DNA of 46,806 nt from Olavius sp. associated proteobacterium Delta 1 (GTDB lineage: Bacteria > Desulfobacterota > Desulfobacteria > Desulfobacterales > JAFDCJ01), in assembly GCA_902749685.1 (NCBI GenBank), contig CACVKW010001411.1, positions 1 to 46,806 of the forward strand. The letters run 5' to 3'. This document shows positions 8,699 through 16,246 of this stretch, one piece after another. A program made the translations under genes and the position numbers. The first letter of the stretch is position 1, and each line of letters starts with the position of its first letter. A model generated the notes under the pieces. The model saw only the letters and a list, made by a program, of their open reading frames with translations, was not told the origin of the DNA and ran no database searches.

Positions 8699-9435
8699 TC
8701 CTGGACGTCAAAAATGTTAAGAGATCATTTGACGGTTTTATGGCGGTAAACGGAGTTAGCTTCGCAGTTGAGAAGGATGAGCTCTGTGCCATCATCGGAC
8801 CTAACGGAGCCGGGAAAAGCACGCTTTTCAACCTCGTTACCGGGCATCTCCCTTTAGATGCAGGTGAGGTGATTTTCAATGGCATCGACATCACCCATAT
8901 GCATGCCTACCAAATATGCCGACTAGGAATGGGCCGCTCCTTCCAGCGCAGTAATATTTTTCCCCGTTTAACGGTTTTTGAAAATATTCAGGCGGCCGTC
9001 CTGGCGTATCGGAGGCAGGGTTTTAATTTCTTCACCCCTGTCGGATCACTTTTCCGCGAAGAAACTGAGGAGATTCTGGAAAAAGTCGGTTTGCAGGAAC
9101 TCAGCCGGGAGATGAGCGGTTCCCTGTCCTATGGATTTCAAAAGCAACTCGAACTGGGAATTGTGCTGGCTAGCGCGCCCAACATGCTGCTTTTAGATGA
9201 GCCGACCTCCGGGATGTCCGCCAAAGAAACCAATGCCACCATCGAACTGATTGGGAGAATCGCCCGTGAAAAAGGGCTCACTTTACTGTTTACCGAACAC
9301 GACATGGCAGTGGTCTTTTCAATTTCGGAACGGATTCTGGTTTTGCATCAGGGGCAGATTATTTGCGAGGGAAAACCGGAGGAAGTTCGTAGCAATCCGG
9401 CTGTCCAAAGGGCCTACCTGGGAGAAGTGCGATGA
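8695..9435 (+). CDS. livG: Branched-chain amino-acid type ABC transporter ATPase LivG
   Basis: Cytoplasmic ATPase, 246 aa. Walker A is GPNGAGKST near residue 33, Walker B is MLLLDEPTSGM near 164, and the switch histidine is in FTEHDM. The ABC signature reads LSYGFQKQLELG, a conservative variant of the usual LSYGQQRRLEIA. The start overlaps livM by 4 nt and the stop overlaps livF by 4 nt, so all three are translationally coupled. LivG and LivF form the nucleotide-binding heterodimer. Confidence 0.94.
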   Translation: MILDVKNVKRSFDGFMAVNGVSFAVEKDELCAIIGPNGAGKSTLFNLVTGHLPLDAGEVIFNGIDITHMHAYQICRLGMGRSFQRSNIFPRLTVFENIQAAVLAYRRQGFNFFTPVGSLFREETEEILEKVGLQELSREMSGSLSYGFQKQLELGIVLASAPNMLLLDEPTSGMSAKETNATIELIGRIAREKGLTLLFTEHDMAVVFSISERILVLHQGQIICEGKPEEVRSNPAVQRAYLGEVR

Positions 9436-10136
9436 TTTTAGAAGTCAACGAGATTTACAGCGCTTACGGATTGAGCCAGATTTTATTTGGGATCTCCCTG
9501 AATGTTGCTGAAGGTGAGATTGTTTGTCTGCTGGGCAGAAATGGCGTCGGAAAAACCACTACCTTAAGGTCCATCATGGGCCTCACCCCGCCTCACGCCG
9601 GTTCCATCAGATGGAAGGGCGAGGAAATAGCCGGCAAACCCTCTCACCGGATCGCCCGGATGGGAATTGGTTTCGTCTGGGAAGATCGACGGATTTTCTC
9701 CGATCTGACGGTTTGGGAGAACCTGGATGTGGCCATCAAATCTGAAGGGACAAAAAAGAATGGCTGGACGATCGAAAGAGTGTTTGAACTATTTCCAGCG
9801 CTTGAGCCCCTTCGCAATCGCCGGGGGGGATTTCTCAGCGGCGGGGAACAACAGATGCTGACCATCGCGCGTGTACTCATGGGCAACCCGCAGCTGCTTC
9901 TTTTAGACGAACCCTCTGAAGGCTTAGCTCCCGTTGTGATCAAACATCTGGGACAGCAAATTTCCATCCTAAAAGATGAAGGAATGACGCTTCTCATTAG
10001 CGAACAGAACACAAAGTTCGCTTTAGACCTAAGTGACCGGCTGTATATCCTGGAAAAGGGAGAAGTGCGCTATGAGGGAAGCGTGGATGAATTTCAGAAA
10101 GATGAAGCGGCCTACAAGGCCTACCTGACCCTCTAA
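9432..10136 (+). CDS. livF: Branched-chain amino-acid type ABC transporter ATPase LivF
   Basis: Second ATPase of the importer, 234 aa. Walker A is GRNGVGKTT near residue 36, the signature is LSGGEQQMLTIARVL near 135, and the Walker B region LLLLDEPSEGLAP contains the LivF-typical SEGLAP. In the last switch region the histidine position reads SEQNTKFAL, as is normal for LivF proteins. It is last in the operon and converges on dppA 81 bp away. A weak AT-rich hairpin (TCAAATAT/ATATTTGA, 10180-10206) lies in that gap; no convincing terminator was found. Confidence 0.94.
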   Translation: MILEVNEIYSAYGLSQILFGISLNVAEGEIVCLLGRNGVGKTTTLRSIMGLTPPHAGSIRWKGEEIAGKPSHRIARMGIGFVWEDRRIFSDLTVWENLDVAIKSEGTKKNGWTIERVFELFPALEPLRNRRGGFLSGGEQQMLTIARVLMGNPQLLLLDEPSEGLAPVVIKHLGQQISILKDEGMTLLISEQNTKFALDLSDRLYILEKGEVRYEGSVDEFQKDEAAYKAYLTL

Positions 10137-10217
10137 CGCCTTCGCCGGCAACGAATTAGGACATAATTACGATAGGGCGTCAAATATCAGCCGCAACTAT
10201 ATTTGATAGGTCGCTAT

Positions 10218-11021
10218 TCATAAAACAAATGAAAAAAGTCTTAGAACTTCAAAATAATCATCCGACTCGAATCCAATCGTGTGCGGTTGTTCTAGCACCG
10301 CTCCCGGGAAGAATGATGCCCTGTGGGCCATGGCATGATCCCTGTATGTGATTTGAACTGCAAAATGCTCGGGCAGCGGCAGGCGGCACTTTGATATATC
10401 ATCCTGCAGGGCGGTTTGCACCCGCTCGATTATTTGGTCAACCGCCAGATGCGGATGGATATTGATGCTGGCATCCCCCACGCCGCGCTTTACCGCCACG
10501 GTTGCGATTGGGGGAATCAGCCATGTGGCATCCTCACAGATGCCTTCATCACCGGATACAAATACCAGCGGCACATTAACATAGGCAGCGGTATACACAT
10601 GCATCAGTAGTTCCGAGGCATAGCTTCCATTGATTTTTAAACCGGCGATATTGCCCGAAATGGTATGGGCCAGGGGATTGGCACCCGAACCGGCCCGGGA
10701 GTGGTAACCGACCATCAGCATGGCATGAAAACTCCCATCGAGTTCCTGCACCATCGAAAACGGGTGACCGCTCCAGCCCCGGATCAGATGGGTATGTCTG
10801 GGCAACCTGGCGGCAATCAGGTTTCTGGCTGATGCGTGAGCGTCTTTGATCCAAATTTCCGTGGCGCCGGCCAGCAAAGCCCCTTCACAGGCCGCTGAAA
10901 CCTCAGCTGTCATTTGTTCACGAAATTCGTTATAGTCCGGTTTAAGCCTGTCAGCCTCATCCCAATGAGTAACACCGGTAACCCCTTCAATGTCTGCACT
11001 AATGTATACTTTCATTTTCAA
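10218..11021 (-). CDS. dppA: M55-family D-aminopeptidase (DppA-like)
   Basis: Zinc peptidase of family M55, 267 aa, close to the 274 aa of Bacillus DppA, which releases D-amino acids such as D-Ala from short D-peptides. The metal-site motif SADIEGVTGV gives Asp and Glu near residues 10 and 12. Further ligands fit histidines in KDAHAS and GYHSRAG and the Glu of SGDEGI. AHTISG follows as in the family. It is monocistronic, convergent with livF and divergent from the FadR-type regulator. Its promoter (11113-11141) is nearly identical to that of the polar amino-acid importer. A role in recycling peptidoglycan or D-peptides is inference; the family and metal motifs are clear. Confidence 0.9.
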   Translation of the reverse strand: MKMKVYISADIEGVTGVTHWDEADRLKPDYNEFREQMTAEVSAACEGALLAGATEIWIKDAHASARNLIAARLPRHTHLIRGWSGHPFSMVQELDGSFHAMLMVGYHSRAGSGANPLAHTISGNIAGLKINGSYASELLMHVYTAAYVNVPLVFVSGDEGICEDATWLIPPIATVAVKRGVGDASINIHPHLAVDQIIERVQTALQDDISKCRLPLPEHFAVQITYRDHAMAHRASFFPGAVLEQPHTIGFESDDYFEVLRLFSFVL

Positions 11022-11112
11022 ACACCTTTATTTCTGAAACCAGGCCGATATATTCTGGTAGGCCTATTTACAATTTTAAGATAGTGCCGTTTTTGCTAAA
11101 AAGGCCCAGCGC

Positions 11113-11141
11113 AGTATTGCAAAAGATGGGGAGGGTGTCAA
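11113..11141 (-). promoter_or_regulatory. Sigma-70 type promoter of dppA
   Basis: On the minus strand TTGACA (11141-11136) and AATACT (11118-11113) are separated by 17 bp; transcription would start near 11106, giving an 85-nt leader. The 49 bp at 11101-11149 align with 3779-3827 ahead of the polar amino-acid importer with 8 mismatches and no gaps. Confidence 0.7.
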
Positions 11142-11156
11142 TCATGAGACAGGTTC

Positions 11157-11185
11157 TTGACTGATTCAATAAATTATATTATTAT
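11157..11185 (+). promoter_or_regulatory. Promoter of the FadR-type regulator gene
   Basis: TTGACT (11157-11162) and TATTAT (11180-11185) with 17-bp spacing, divergent from the dppA promoter and not overlapping it. The region is very AT-rich. The palindrome at 11186-11200 abuts the -10 and would cover the start site. Confidence 0.5.
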
Positions 11186-11200
11186 AATGGTCTAACCATT
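11186..11200. promoter_or_regulatory. FadR/GntR-type operator palindrome
   Basis: AATGGTCTAACCATT is a perfect palindrome (AATGGT, CTA, ACCATT) of the TGGTNNNACCA type bound by FadR-subfamily GntR regulators such as PdhR and LldR. It lies 57 bp ahead of a FadR-family gene and just downstream of its likely -10, a position suited to autorepression. It is also about 45 bp from the dppA -35, so looping or steric effects there are possible. No second perfect copy was found at the other promoters. Confidence 0.65.
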
Positions 11201-11256
11201 TTAATACTTTGCCCAAACATCTCAGTATTTGTCACTCAACACCATACGGGGACTGC

Positions 11257-11985
11257 ATGTTTCAAGCCGCCAAACAAACCAAAGTGTTTCAGGACGTGGT
11301 CGAACAGATCCAGGAGGCCATTTTTGACGGTCGCCTGGAAACCGGCCAAACTCTGCCGGCTGAACGGGAATTAAAAGCCATGTTTAACATCAGCCGCGGT
11401 ACCCTGCGCGAGGCCCTGCGCGTGCTGGAGCAAAAAGGTTTGATAGAAATCAAATTGGGTGTCGGCGGTGGTTCGGTCGTCAAGGCTGTCGATACCGAAC
11501 AAATCAGCGAAAGCCTGGGGCTGTTGATCCGATCGCAAAAAGTTTCGTTAAATCACCTGGCCCAGTTTCGTGAGGACGTGGAGAGCATTATCGCGGCGCA
11601 TGCAGCCCAATGGCACAGCCAAGAAGATATAAAGAGCTTAAAACAGCTTCTATCCAAAGCCCTGAAATGTGTTAAAAGGGGCCGTTCCCAACGCGACGCC
11701 TTTATAAACATTGATAAACAGATCCATATGGCAATGGCCGAGATAACCGGAAACCCTATTTATATATCGGTGCTGCATTCGATCCACGACAACATTCATC
11801 GGTATTACGATCGATTTCTTTCGATGGAGGAGCCGGAGCTTGAGGAAAATTACCGGGATCTTTGCGAGATTGTTGAGGCCATTGAGAACGGCCAGGTTGA
11901 TCGGGCCCGCAAACTGGCCCAGCAGCATGTGAAACGATTTAACCAGTACATGAAAAAGAAAAAAGACGCTTCCGCATCAGGTTGA
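11257..11985 (+). CDS. GntR/FadR-family transcriptional regulator
   Basis: DNA-binding regulator, 242 aa. The N-terminal winged helix-turn-helix (about residues 9-72) shows the GntR pattern GRLETGQTLPAERELKAMFN followed by ISRGTLREALRVLEQKGLI. The C-terminal FCD domain (about 85-220) carries expected metal/effector histidines in QIHMAMAEITGNP and in the HSIHDNIHRY stretch. The ATG at 11257 is preferred over an upstream TTG because it starts the conserved domain and keeps the operator at 11186-11200 outside the gene. It heads an operon with the flavoprotein dehydrogenase genes, so it likely senses their substrate or product. Confidence 0.9.
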   Translation: MFQAAKQTKVFQDVVEQIQEAIFDGRLETGQTLPAERELKAMFNISRGTLREALRVLEQKGLIEIKLGVGGGSVVKAVDTEQISESLGLLIRSQKVSLNHLAQFREDVESIIAAHAAQWHSQEDIKSLKQLLSKALKCVKRGRSQRDAFINIDKQIHMAMAEITGNPIYISVLHSIHDNIHRYYDRFLSMEEPELEENYRDLCEIVEAIENGQVDRARKLAQQHVKRFNQYMKKKKDASASG

Positions 11986-12055
11986 GCCGGTTGGGCGGTT
12001 GGCCGGCTCAACGGACTCAACCGGCCAACGGGCCCAACGGGCATCGGGCCAACCT
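11984..12055. repeat. GC-rich octamer inverted repeat between regulator and dehydrogenase
   Basis: The short gap after the regulator is filled with GGTTGGGC/GGTTGGCC-type units, followed by complementary units such as GGCCAACG and GGCCCAAC in roughly 8-bp steps. The halves can form a strong imperfect hairpin. The design matches the AT-richer octamer pairs at 1769-1917 and 34457-34608, with a different unit sequence. It lies between two genes of one apparent operon and might reduce read-through. Confidence 0.6.
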
Positions 12056-12068
12056 GGTACTAACAATT

Positions 12069-14138
12069 ATGACAAGGCATCGCATAGCTAAACATCCAAT
12101 AATTGAAATACCGAAACGAACTGAGGTGACGTTCACCTGGAACGGTGGGCATATGACCGGCTATGAAGGGGAAATGATCTCTTCGGCCCTGTTTGCCAAT
12201 GGTATTCATATTTTCGGGCACCACCACAAGGACAACAGTCCCCAGGGGATCTTCTGCGCCAACGGCCAGTGCTCCCAGTGCATGGTGACTGCAGACGGGT
12301 TGGCGCTAAAATCCTGCATGACCCCGCTAAAAGCGAAAATGGTGATTGAAAGCATTGAAGGTCTTGCGAAATTGCCGGATGATAACAGCATACCGCAAAC
12401 CGGCGAAATACCCGTCAAAAAAGTCGATGCGTTGATTATCGGCGGCGGTCCGGCGGGGCTTTCGGCCGCAATCGAGCTGGGCAAACTGAGCGTCAATACA
12501 CTGATTGTGGATGACAAGGACAGACTCGGCGGCAAACTCGTGCTTCAGACTCATAAATTTTTCGGCTCGGTCAAGGATTCCCATGCCGGCACCCGGGGTT
12601 TTGAAATCGGTAAGATCCTGCAGGAGGAGCTTTCAGCCCTCAGTTCCGTGGAAGTCTGGTTGAACACCACCGCCGTGGCCGTATTTTCTGATAATATTGT
12701 TGGGGTGGAAAAAGACAACCAATACAAAAAAATAAAGCCAAAAAAACTTCTGGTGGCCACCGGCGCCAGGGAGAAAATGCTCTCCTTTCCGGGCAACACC
12801 CTGCCCGGTGTCTACGGTGCCGGGGCCTTTCAAACCCTGGTAAACCGTGATCTGGTTAAATCCTCTGAAAAAGTGTTAATTGTGGGCGGAGGCAACGTCG
12901 GGCTTATCGCCGGTTATCATGCGATTCAGGCCGACATCGCAGTGGTGGCGCTGATTGAAGCCCTGCCACAGGTTGGCGGATACAAGGTGCACGCCGACAA
13001 ACTCAAACGCCTGGGAGTCCCTATCTATACCGGCCACACGGTCGTGAGCGCCAACGGTGCGGACAAGGTTGAATCCGTCACCATTGCCCGCCTTGATGAA
13101 AACTGGAAGGTAATGCCCGACACCCATAAAACATTTGAAGTGGATACGGTTTTGATTGCCGTCGGCCTGGCCGAGGTCAATGAATTTTATCTCAAAGCCA
13201 GGCAGTGGGGAATGGACGTATTTTGCGCCGGCGATGCCCAGGAAATTGCCGAAGCGTCGGCTGCCATGTTCACCGGCAAGATAGAAGGCCATAAAATCGC
13301 CCAATCCCTAAACATCGATGTCCAACAAGTGCCCCGCGAATGGGATACCAAGGCCACCATCTTAAAATCAAAACCGGGACCGGCAACCCGACGCCGACCG
13401 CCGCAAAAAGAGGACGGGGTATTCCCCATATTCCACTGCTACCAGGAAGTTCCCTGCAACCCCTGCACCTCAGTATGTCCGGTGGGGACCGTCAAAACCC
13501 AGGATGATAAAATTACCGGACTGCCCTATATGGTTGACCTGAATGCCTGCACCGGCTGCGCAAGCTGTCTGGCGGTTTGCCCGGGGCTTTCGGTGACGAT
13601 GGTGGACTACAGGGAAGATCCTGCTCACCCTTCGGTGACTCTGCCCTATGAAGTCTGGCGCGAAAAAGTAGAAGTCGGCCAGAACGTTCCGGTCACAGAT
13701 ATTGACGGCGCCATCCTGGGATATTATCCGGTTGATAAAGTAAGTTCACGGCGCAAATACCCCGGCACCCTCCTGGTGCGCTTAAAGGTTGATAAGGCCG
13801 CTGCCAAGGCTGCGGTGGGCATATGGGTCCAGGAAAAACAGATCGAGCCCTCAACAATTTACGAAAAAGATCCCCCGCCGGACGTGGCCATCGTGTGCCG
13901 CTGCGAAAGGGTGACGGCCGGAGAAATTCGCGCCACAATCCGAAGCGGCATCCGGGATTTAAATCAAATCAAAGCCTTGACCCGCGCCGGCATGGGTGCC
14001 TGCGGCTCAAAAACCTGCCGCCCCATGATCTGGCGCATATTTCAGGAAGAGGGCATCGACTTAAAATCGGTCACCGACCGGGTCGACCGGCCACTTTTTG
14101 TGGAAGTACCCATCGGGGTGTTTGCAGGATGCGATTAG
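12069..14138 (+). CDS. Multi-cofactor flavoprotein dehydrogenase subunit (HcnA-HcnB/SoxA-like with ferredoxin domain)
   Basis: A 689-aa fusion resembling the alpha and small subunits of opine/sarcosine/proline dehydrogenases and HcnAB. In order: a plant-type [2Fe-2S] domain with CANGQCSQC and a fourth Cys about 11 residues on (residues 15-90); an FAD site IIGGGPAGLSAA near 121; a second nucleotide site VGGGNVGLIAG near 272; a two-cluster [4Fe-4S] region with CNPCTSVCP and CTGCASCLAVCP (456-507); and a C-terminal BFD-like [2Fe-2S] domain with CRC and GACGSKTC (609-657). It lacks the aminomethyltransferase domain of true SoxA. Start ATG 12069 is chosen over 11982, whose extra residues come from the repeat. 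It probably passes electrons from the DAO-like partner to ferredoxin or another carrier; the substrate is unknown. Confidence 0.85.
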   Translation: MTRHRIAKHPIIEIPKRTEVTFTWNGGHMTGYEGEMISSALFANGIHIFGHHHKDNSPQGIFCANGQCSQCMVTADGLALKSCMTPLKAKMVIESIEGLAKLPDDNSIPQTGEIPVKKVDALIIGGGPAGLSAAIELGKLSVNTLIVDDKDRLGGKLVLQTHKFFGSVKDSHAGTRGFEIGKILQEELSALSSVEVWLNTTAVAVFSDNIVGVEKDNQYKKIKPKKLLVATGAREKMLSFPGNTLPGVYGAGAFQTLVNRDLVKSSEKVLIVGGGNVGLIAGYHAIQADIAVVALIEALPQVGGYKVHADKLKRLGVPIYTGHTVVSANGADKVESVTIARLDENWKVMPDTHKTFEVDTVLIAVGLAEVNEFYLKARQWGMDVFCAGDAQEIAEASAAMFTGKIEGHKIAQSLNIDVQQVPREWDTKATILKSKPGPATRRRPPQKEDGVFPIFHCYQEVPCNPCTSVCPVGTVKTQDDKITGLPYMVDLNACTGCASCLAVCPGLSVTMVDYREDPAHPSVTLPYEVWREKVEVGQNVPVTDIDGAILGYYPVDKVSSRRKYPGTLLVRLKVDKAAAKAAVGIWVQEKQIEPSTIYEKDPPPDVAIVCRCERVTAGEIRATIRSGIRDLNQIKALTRAGMGACGSKTCRPMIWRIFQEEGIDLKSVTDRVDRPLFVEVPIGVFAGCD

Positions 14139-14198
14139 GTAACTGATATTAAAATAATCGCATGGCCAATATTTCGCGATGAAACAAGGTAAAGACAT

Positions 14199-14363
14199 AG
14201 ATTTATAAAATCTCAAATTCCAATAATCAATGTCCGAAACAGTTTGGTCCGCCGACGGCGGATTGGTTATTGGAATTTGTTTGATATTTGTGATTTGTAT
14301 TTTCTTATATGTGTCAAACTTCAAAGCAATTTTAGGGCACAAAATTTAAGGAGAATTCTTAAA
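14199..14363. repeat. Inverted repeat ahead of the DAO-like gene
   Basis: Arms CAAATTCCAATAATCAA (14214-14230) and its near-perfect complement (14263-14279, one mismatch) flank an inner palindrome TCCGCCGACGGCGGA at 14248-14262. Related words (TCTCAAATTCCA, GGGATTTG) recur at 33504-33690, so this is a dispersed intergenic element. The real ribosome-binding site for the next gene (AAGGAG, 14348-14353) lies beyond it. Confidence 0.65.
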
Positions 14364-15512
14364 TTGGCATATGATGTAATCATCGCCGGTGCCGGATCCG
14401 TAGGGGTTCCCACGGCCATGTCTCTGGCTGAGCTCGGCTTTAAGCCACTGGTTATTGATAAGCACCCGTCTCCCGGCCAGGGAGAAAATAAGCACGCCAT
14501 CGGCGGGATCAGAGCCACCCACTCCACTCCCGGGAAAATACTCATCTGCCGCCGTTCGATTGAAATATTTTCCACCTGGCAGCAGCTGCAGGGCGATAAC
14601 ATCGAATGGCTGCAGGGCGGTTATGTTTATCCGGTATACCGGATAAAAGATGAAAAACTGTTGACAGGATTGCTGCCGGCTCAAAAACAGCACGGCTTGA
14701 ATATTGATTGGGCCGGTCCGCAGGAAATTAAGGCGCTGATTCCGGGAATCAATGCCGAGGGTATACGCGGCGGCACCGTGTCGCCCGACGACGGTTCCAT
14801 TTCTCCCCTGCTTTCGATCAATGCCTTTTACCGCCGGGCGCTGGAGTTGGGAGCAGAATTTCGTTTCAAGGAAAACATCACCGAAATTATCTGTCACAAA
14901 GGCAAGATCGTGGGGGTGGCCACCGACAAGAACCGCTACAGCACTGATGTGGTAATTGATGCAGCCGGTCCAATCTCACCGGAACTGTGCCATACCGCCA
15001 AAGTGGACCTGCCGATTGTGCCCGATTCACATGAGGGCGCCATCACCGAACCGGTGCAGCCGTTTTTCCATTGCATGGTAGTCGATATTCGGCCGGCACC
15101 GGGTTCAAAAAGCTATTACTTTTACCAGAACAAACAGGGTCAGGTCATATTCTGTATTACCCCTGATCCACCGATTATCGGGAAAGACAAACGCGAGACC
15201 TCGGTATTTTTACCTCAGGTCTGTGCGCGCATGGTTCGGCTGCTGCCCCGCTTAAAAAGCCTGCGGGTGCGCCGTACATGGCGCGGTCTATATCCGATGA
15301 CGCCGGACGGTGCGCCCCTGGTAGGCTGGAACCGGGAGGTAAAAGGCCTGCTGCACACCACCGGCATGTGTGGCCAGGGGCTGATGCTGGCACCCGGGGT
15401 GGCAGAACTCGCAGCCCGCCTGGTCGCCGGACAGACAACGGCAGAAGACGCGATTATCCTGGATGAATTTTCTCCGTACCGAAATTTTGAAAGGGATGAG
15501 GCGCTGAAGTAG
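14364..15512 (+). CDS. DAO-family FAD-dependent amine/amino-acid dehydrogenase subunit
   Basis: FAD enzyme of the DAO superfamily (D-amino-acid, sarcosine, glycine or opine oxidation), 382 aa. The N-terminal dinucleotide fold reads YDVIIAGAGSVGVPTAMSLA, and the FAD-contacting GGIRATHSTPGK follows near residue 48. The C-terminus has the family block YPMTPDGAPLVGWNREVKGL followed by GMCGQGLMLAPGVAEL. A TTG start at 14364 is preferred: AAGGAG precedes it by 10 nt and it begins exactly at the fold, whereas the frame extending to 14244 runs through an inverted repeat. It is very probably the catalytic beta subunit for the preceding iron-sulfur flavoprotein, as in SoxB, OoxB or HcnC pairs. Confidence 0.88.
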   Translation: MAYDVIIAGAGSVGVPTAMSLAELGFKPLVIDKHPSPGQGENKHAIGGIRATHSTPGKILICRRSIEIFSTWQQLQGDNIEWLQGGYVYPVYRIKDEKLLTGLLPAQKQHGLNIDWAGPQEIKALIPGINAEGIRGGTVSPDDGSISPLLSINAFYRRALELGAEFRFKENITEIICHKGKIVGVATDKNRYSTDVVIDAAGPISPELCHTAKVDLPIVPDSHEGAITEPVQPFFHCMVVDIRPAPGSKSYYFYQNKQGQVIFCITPDPPIIGKDKRETSVFLPQVCARMVRLLPRLKSLRVRRTWRGLYPMTPDGAPLVGWNREVKGLLHTTGMCGQGLMLAPGVAELAARLVAGQTTAEDAIILDEFSPYRNFERDEALK

Positions 15513-15515
15513 GGG

Positions 15516-15830
15516 GCTGGTTGCTCGATGCTGGATGCTCGATACTGGATGCTGGATACTGGATGCTGGATGCTGGTTGCTCGATACTGGATGCTGGATG
15601 CTCGATACTGGATGCTGGATACTGGATGCTGGATGCTGGATGCTGGTTGCTCGATACTCGATACTGGATGCTGGATGCTCGATACTGGATGCTGGATGCT
15701 CGATACTGGATGCTGGATGCTCGATACTGGATACTGGATGCTGGATGCTGGATACTGGATGCTCGATACTCGATACTGGATGCTGGTTGCTCGATACTGG
15801 ATACTGGATGCTGGATACTGGATGCTGGAA
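15516..15830. repeat. Perfect-period array of 45 heptamers
   Basis: Forty-five contiguous 7-bp units without a slip. Every unit fits (G/A)CT(G/C)G(A/T)(T/A); the main forms are GCTGGAT, ACTGGAT, GCTCGAT, ACTCGAT and GCTGGTT. GCTGGTT occurs four times (units 1, 9, 19, 39), each time followed by GCTCGAT, which suggests duplication of longer blocks. Because 7 leaves remainder 1 on division by 3, all three forward frames are open and encode the same heptapeptide theme. No ribosome-binding site or protein logic supports translation. The array starts just after the DAO-like gene. Confidence 0.95.
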
Positions 15831-15906
15831 GGTATCAGGTATAGGGTATAAGGTTTAAGGTACAGGGGGGAAAGAACGGTGCCAGATAATAATGCGGGGT
15901 ATTCGG
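15831..15906 (+). repeat. Dispersed repeat core, copy 1
   Basis: Next to the heptamer array, five units of GGTATAA type (GGTATCA, GGTATAG, GGTATAA, GGTTTAA, GGTACAG) run into a non-repetitive segment containing AACGGTGCCAGATAA and ATGCGGGGTA. About 71 of 76 positions match the reverse complement of 29018-29093. Conservation across the non-repetitive part shows a common ancestor, not chance simple sequence. Confidence 0.85.
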
Positions 15907-16031
15907 CGCAGGAGACATACTTTGACCTCTGTTGTCTGTCATCTGATTAATTGATGCTTGATTACAAATATGAAGGGTAATATATAACGGGGTTAACATT
16001 GATAATAAACGGCCGGTAACCAGCAACAAGC

Positions 16032-16136
16032 ATCCAGCATCCAGTATCCAGTATCCAGTATCGATTATCCAGCATCCAGTATCCAGTATCCAGCATCCAG
16101 TATCGAGTATCCAGCATCCAGTATCCCGCATCCGGC
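16032..16136. repeat. Inverse-sense heptamer array of 15 units
   Basis: Fifteen units of ATCCAGC/ATCCAGT/ATCGAGT, the reverse complement of the units at 15516-15830, so the two arrays face each other across about 200 bp. Together with the core at 15831-15906 they fill the 734-bp gap between the DAO-like gene and the AOR gene. A transcript through both arms could form a very long hairpin. Confidence 0.9.
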
Positions 16137-16246
16137 ATTGCGAATCGGCTATGGAAGTCAAAACGCTACAATATTAGCATCGACAAGAAATTGTTGTTGA
16201 TCATCAATTTAATTTTTTACAGACAATTGCCTAAAGGAGTTACGAC

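Noticed and set aside
11982..12068. N-terminal extension of the 689-aa flavoprotein
   Set aside because: The added residues come from the GC-rich octamer repeat, and the start would overlap the regulator stop without a ribosome-binding site.
15521..15858. Three overlapping 107-codon plus-strand open frames encoding MLDAGCWILD-like repeats
   Set aside because: They are three frames of one 7-bp tandem array. Open frames in all three phases follow from the period, and there is no ribosome-binding site or non-repeat protein sequence.
15516..16136. Possible CRISPR array
   Set aside because: The repeats are contiguous 7-bp units with no unique spacers of regular length, and there are no cas genes in the window.
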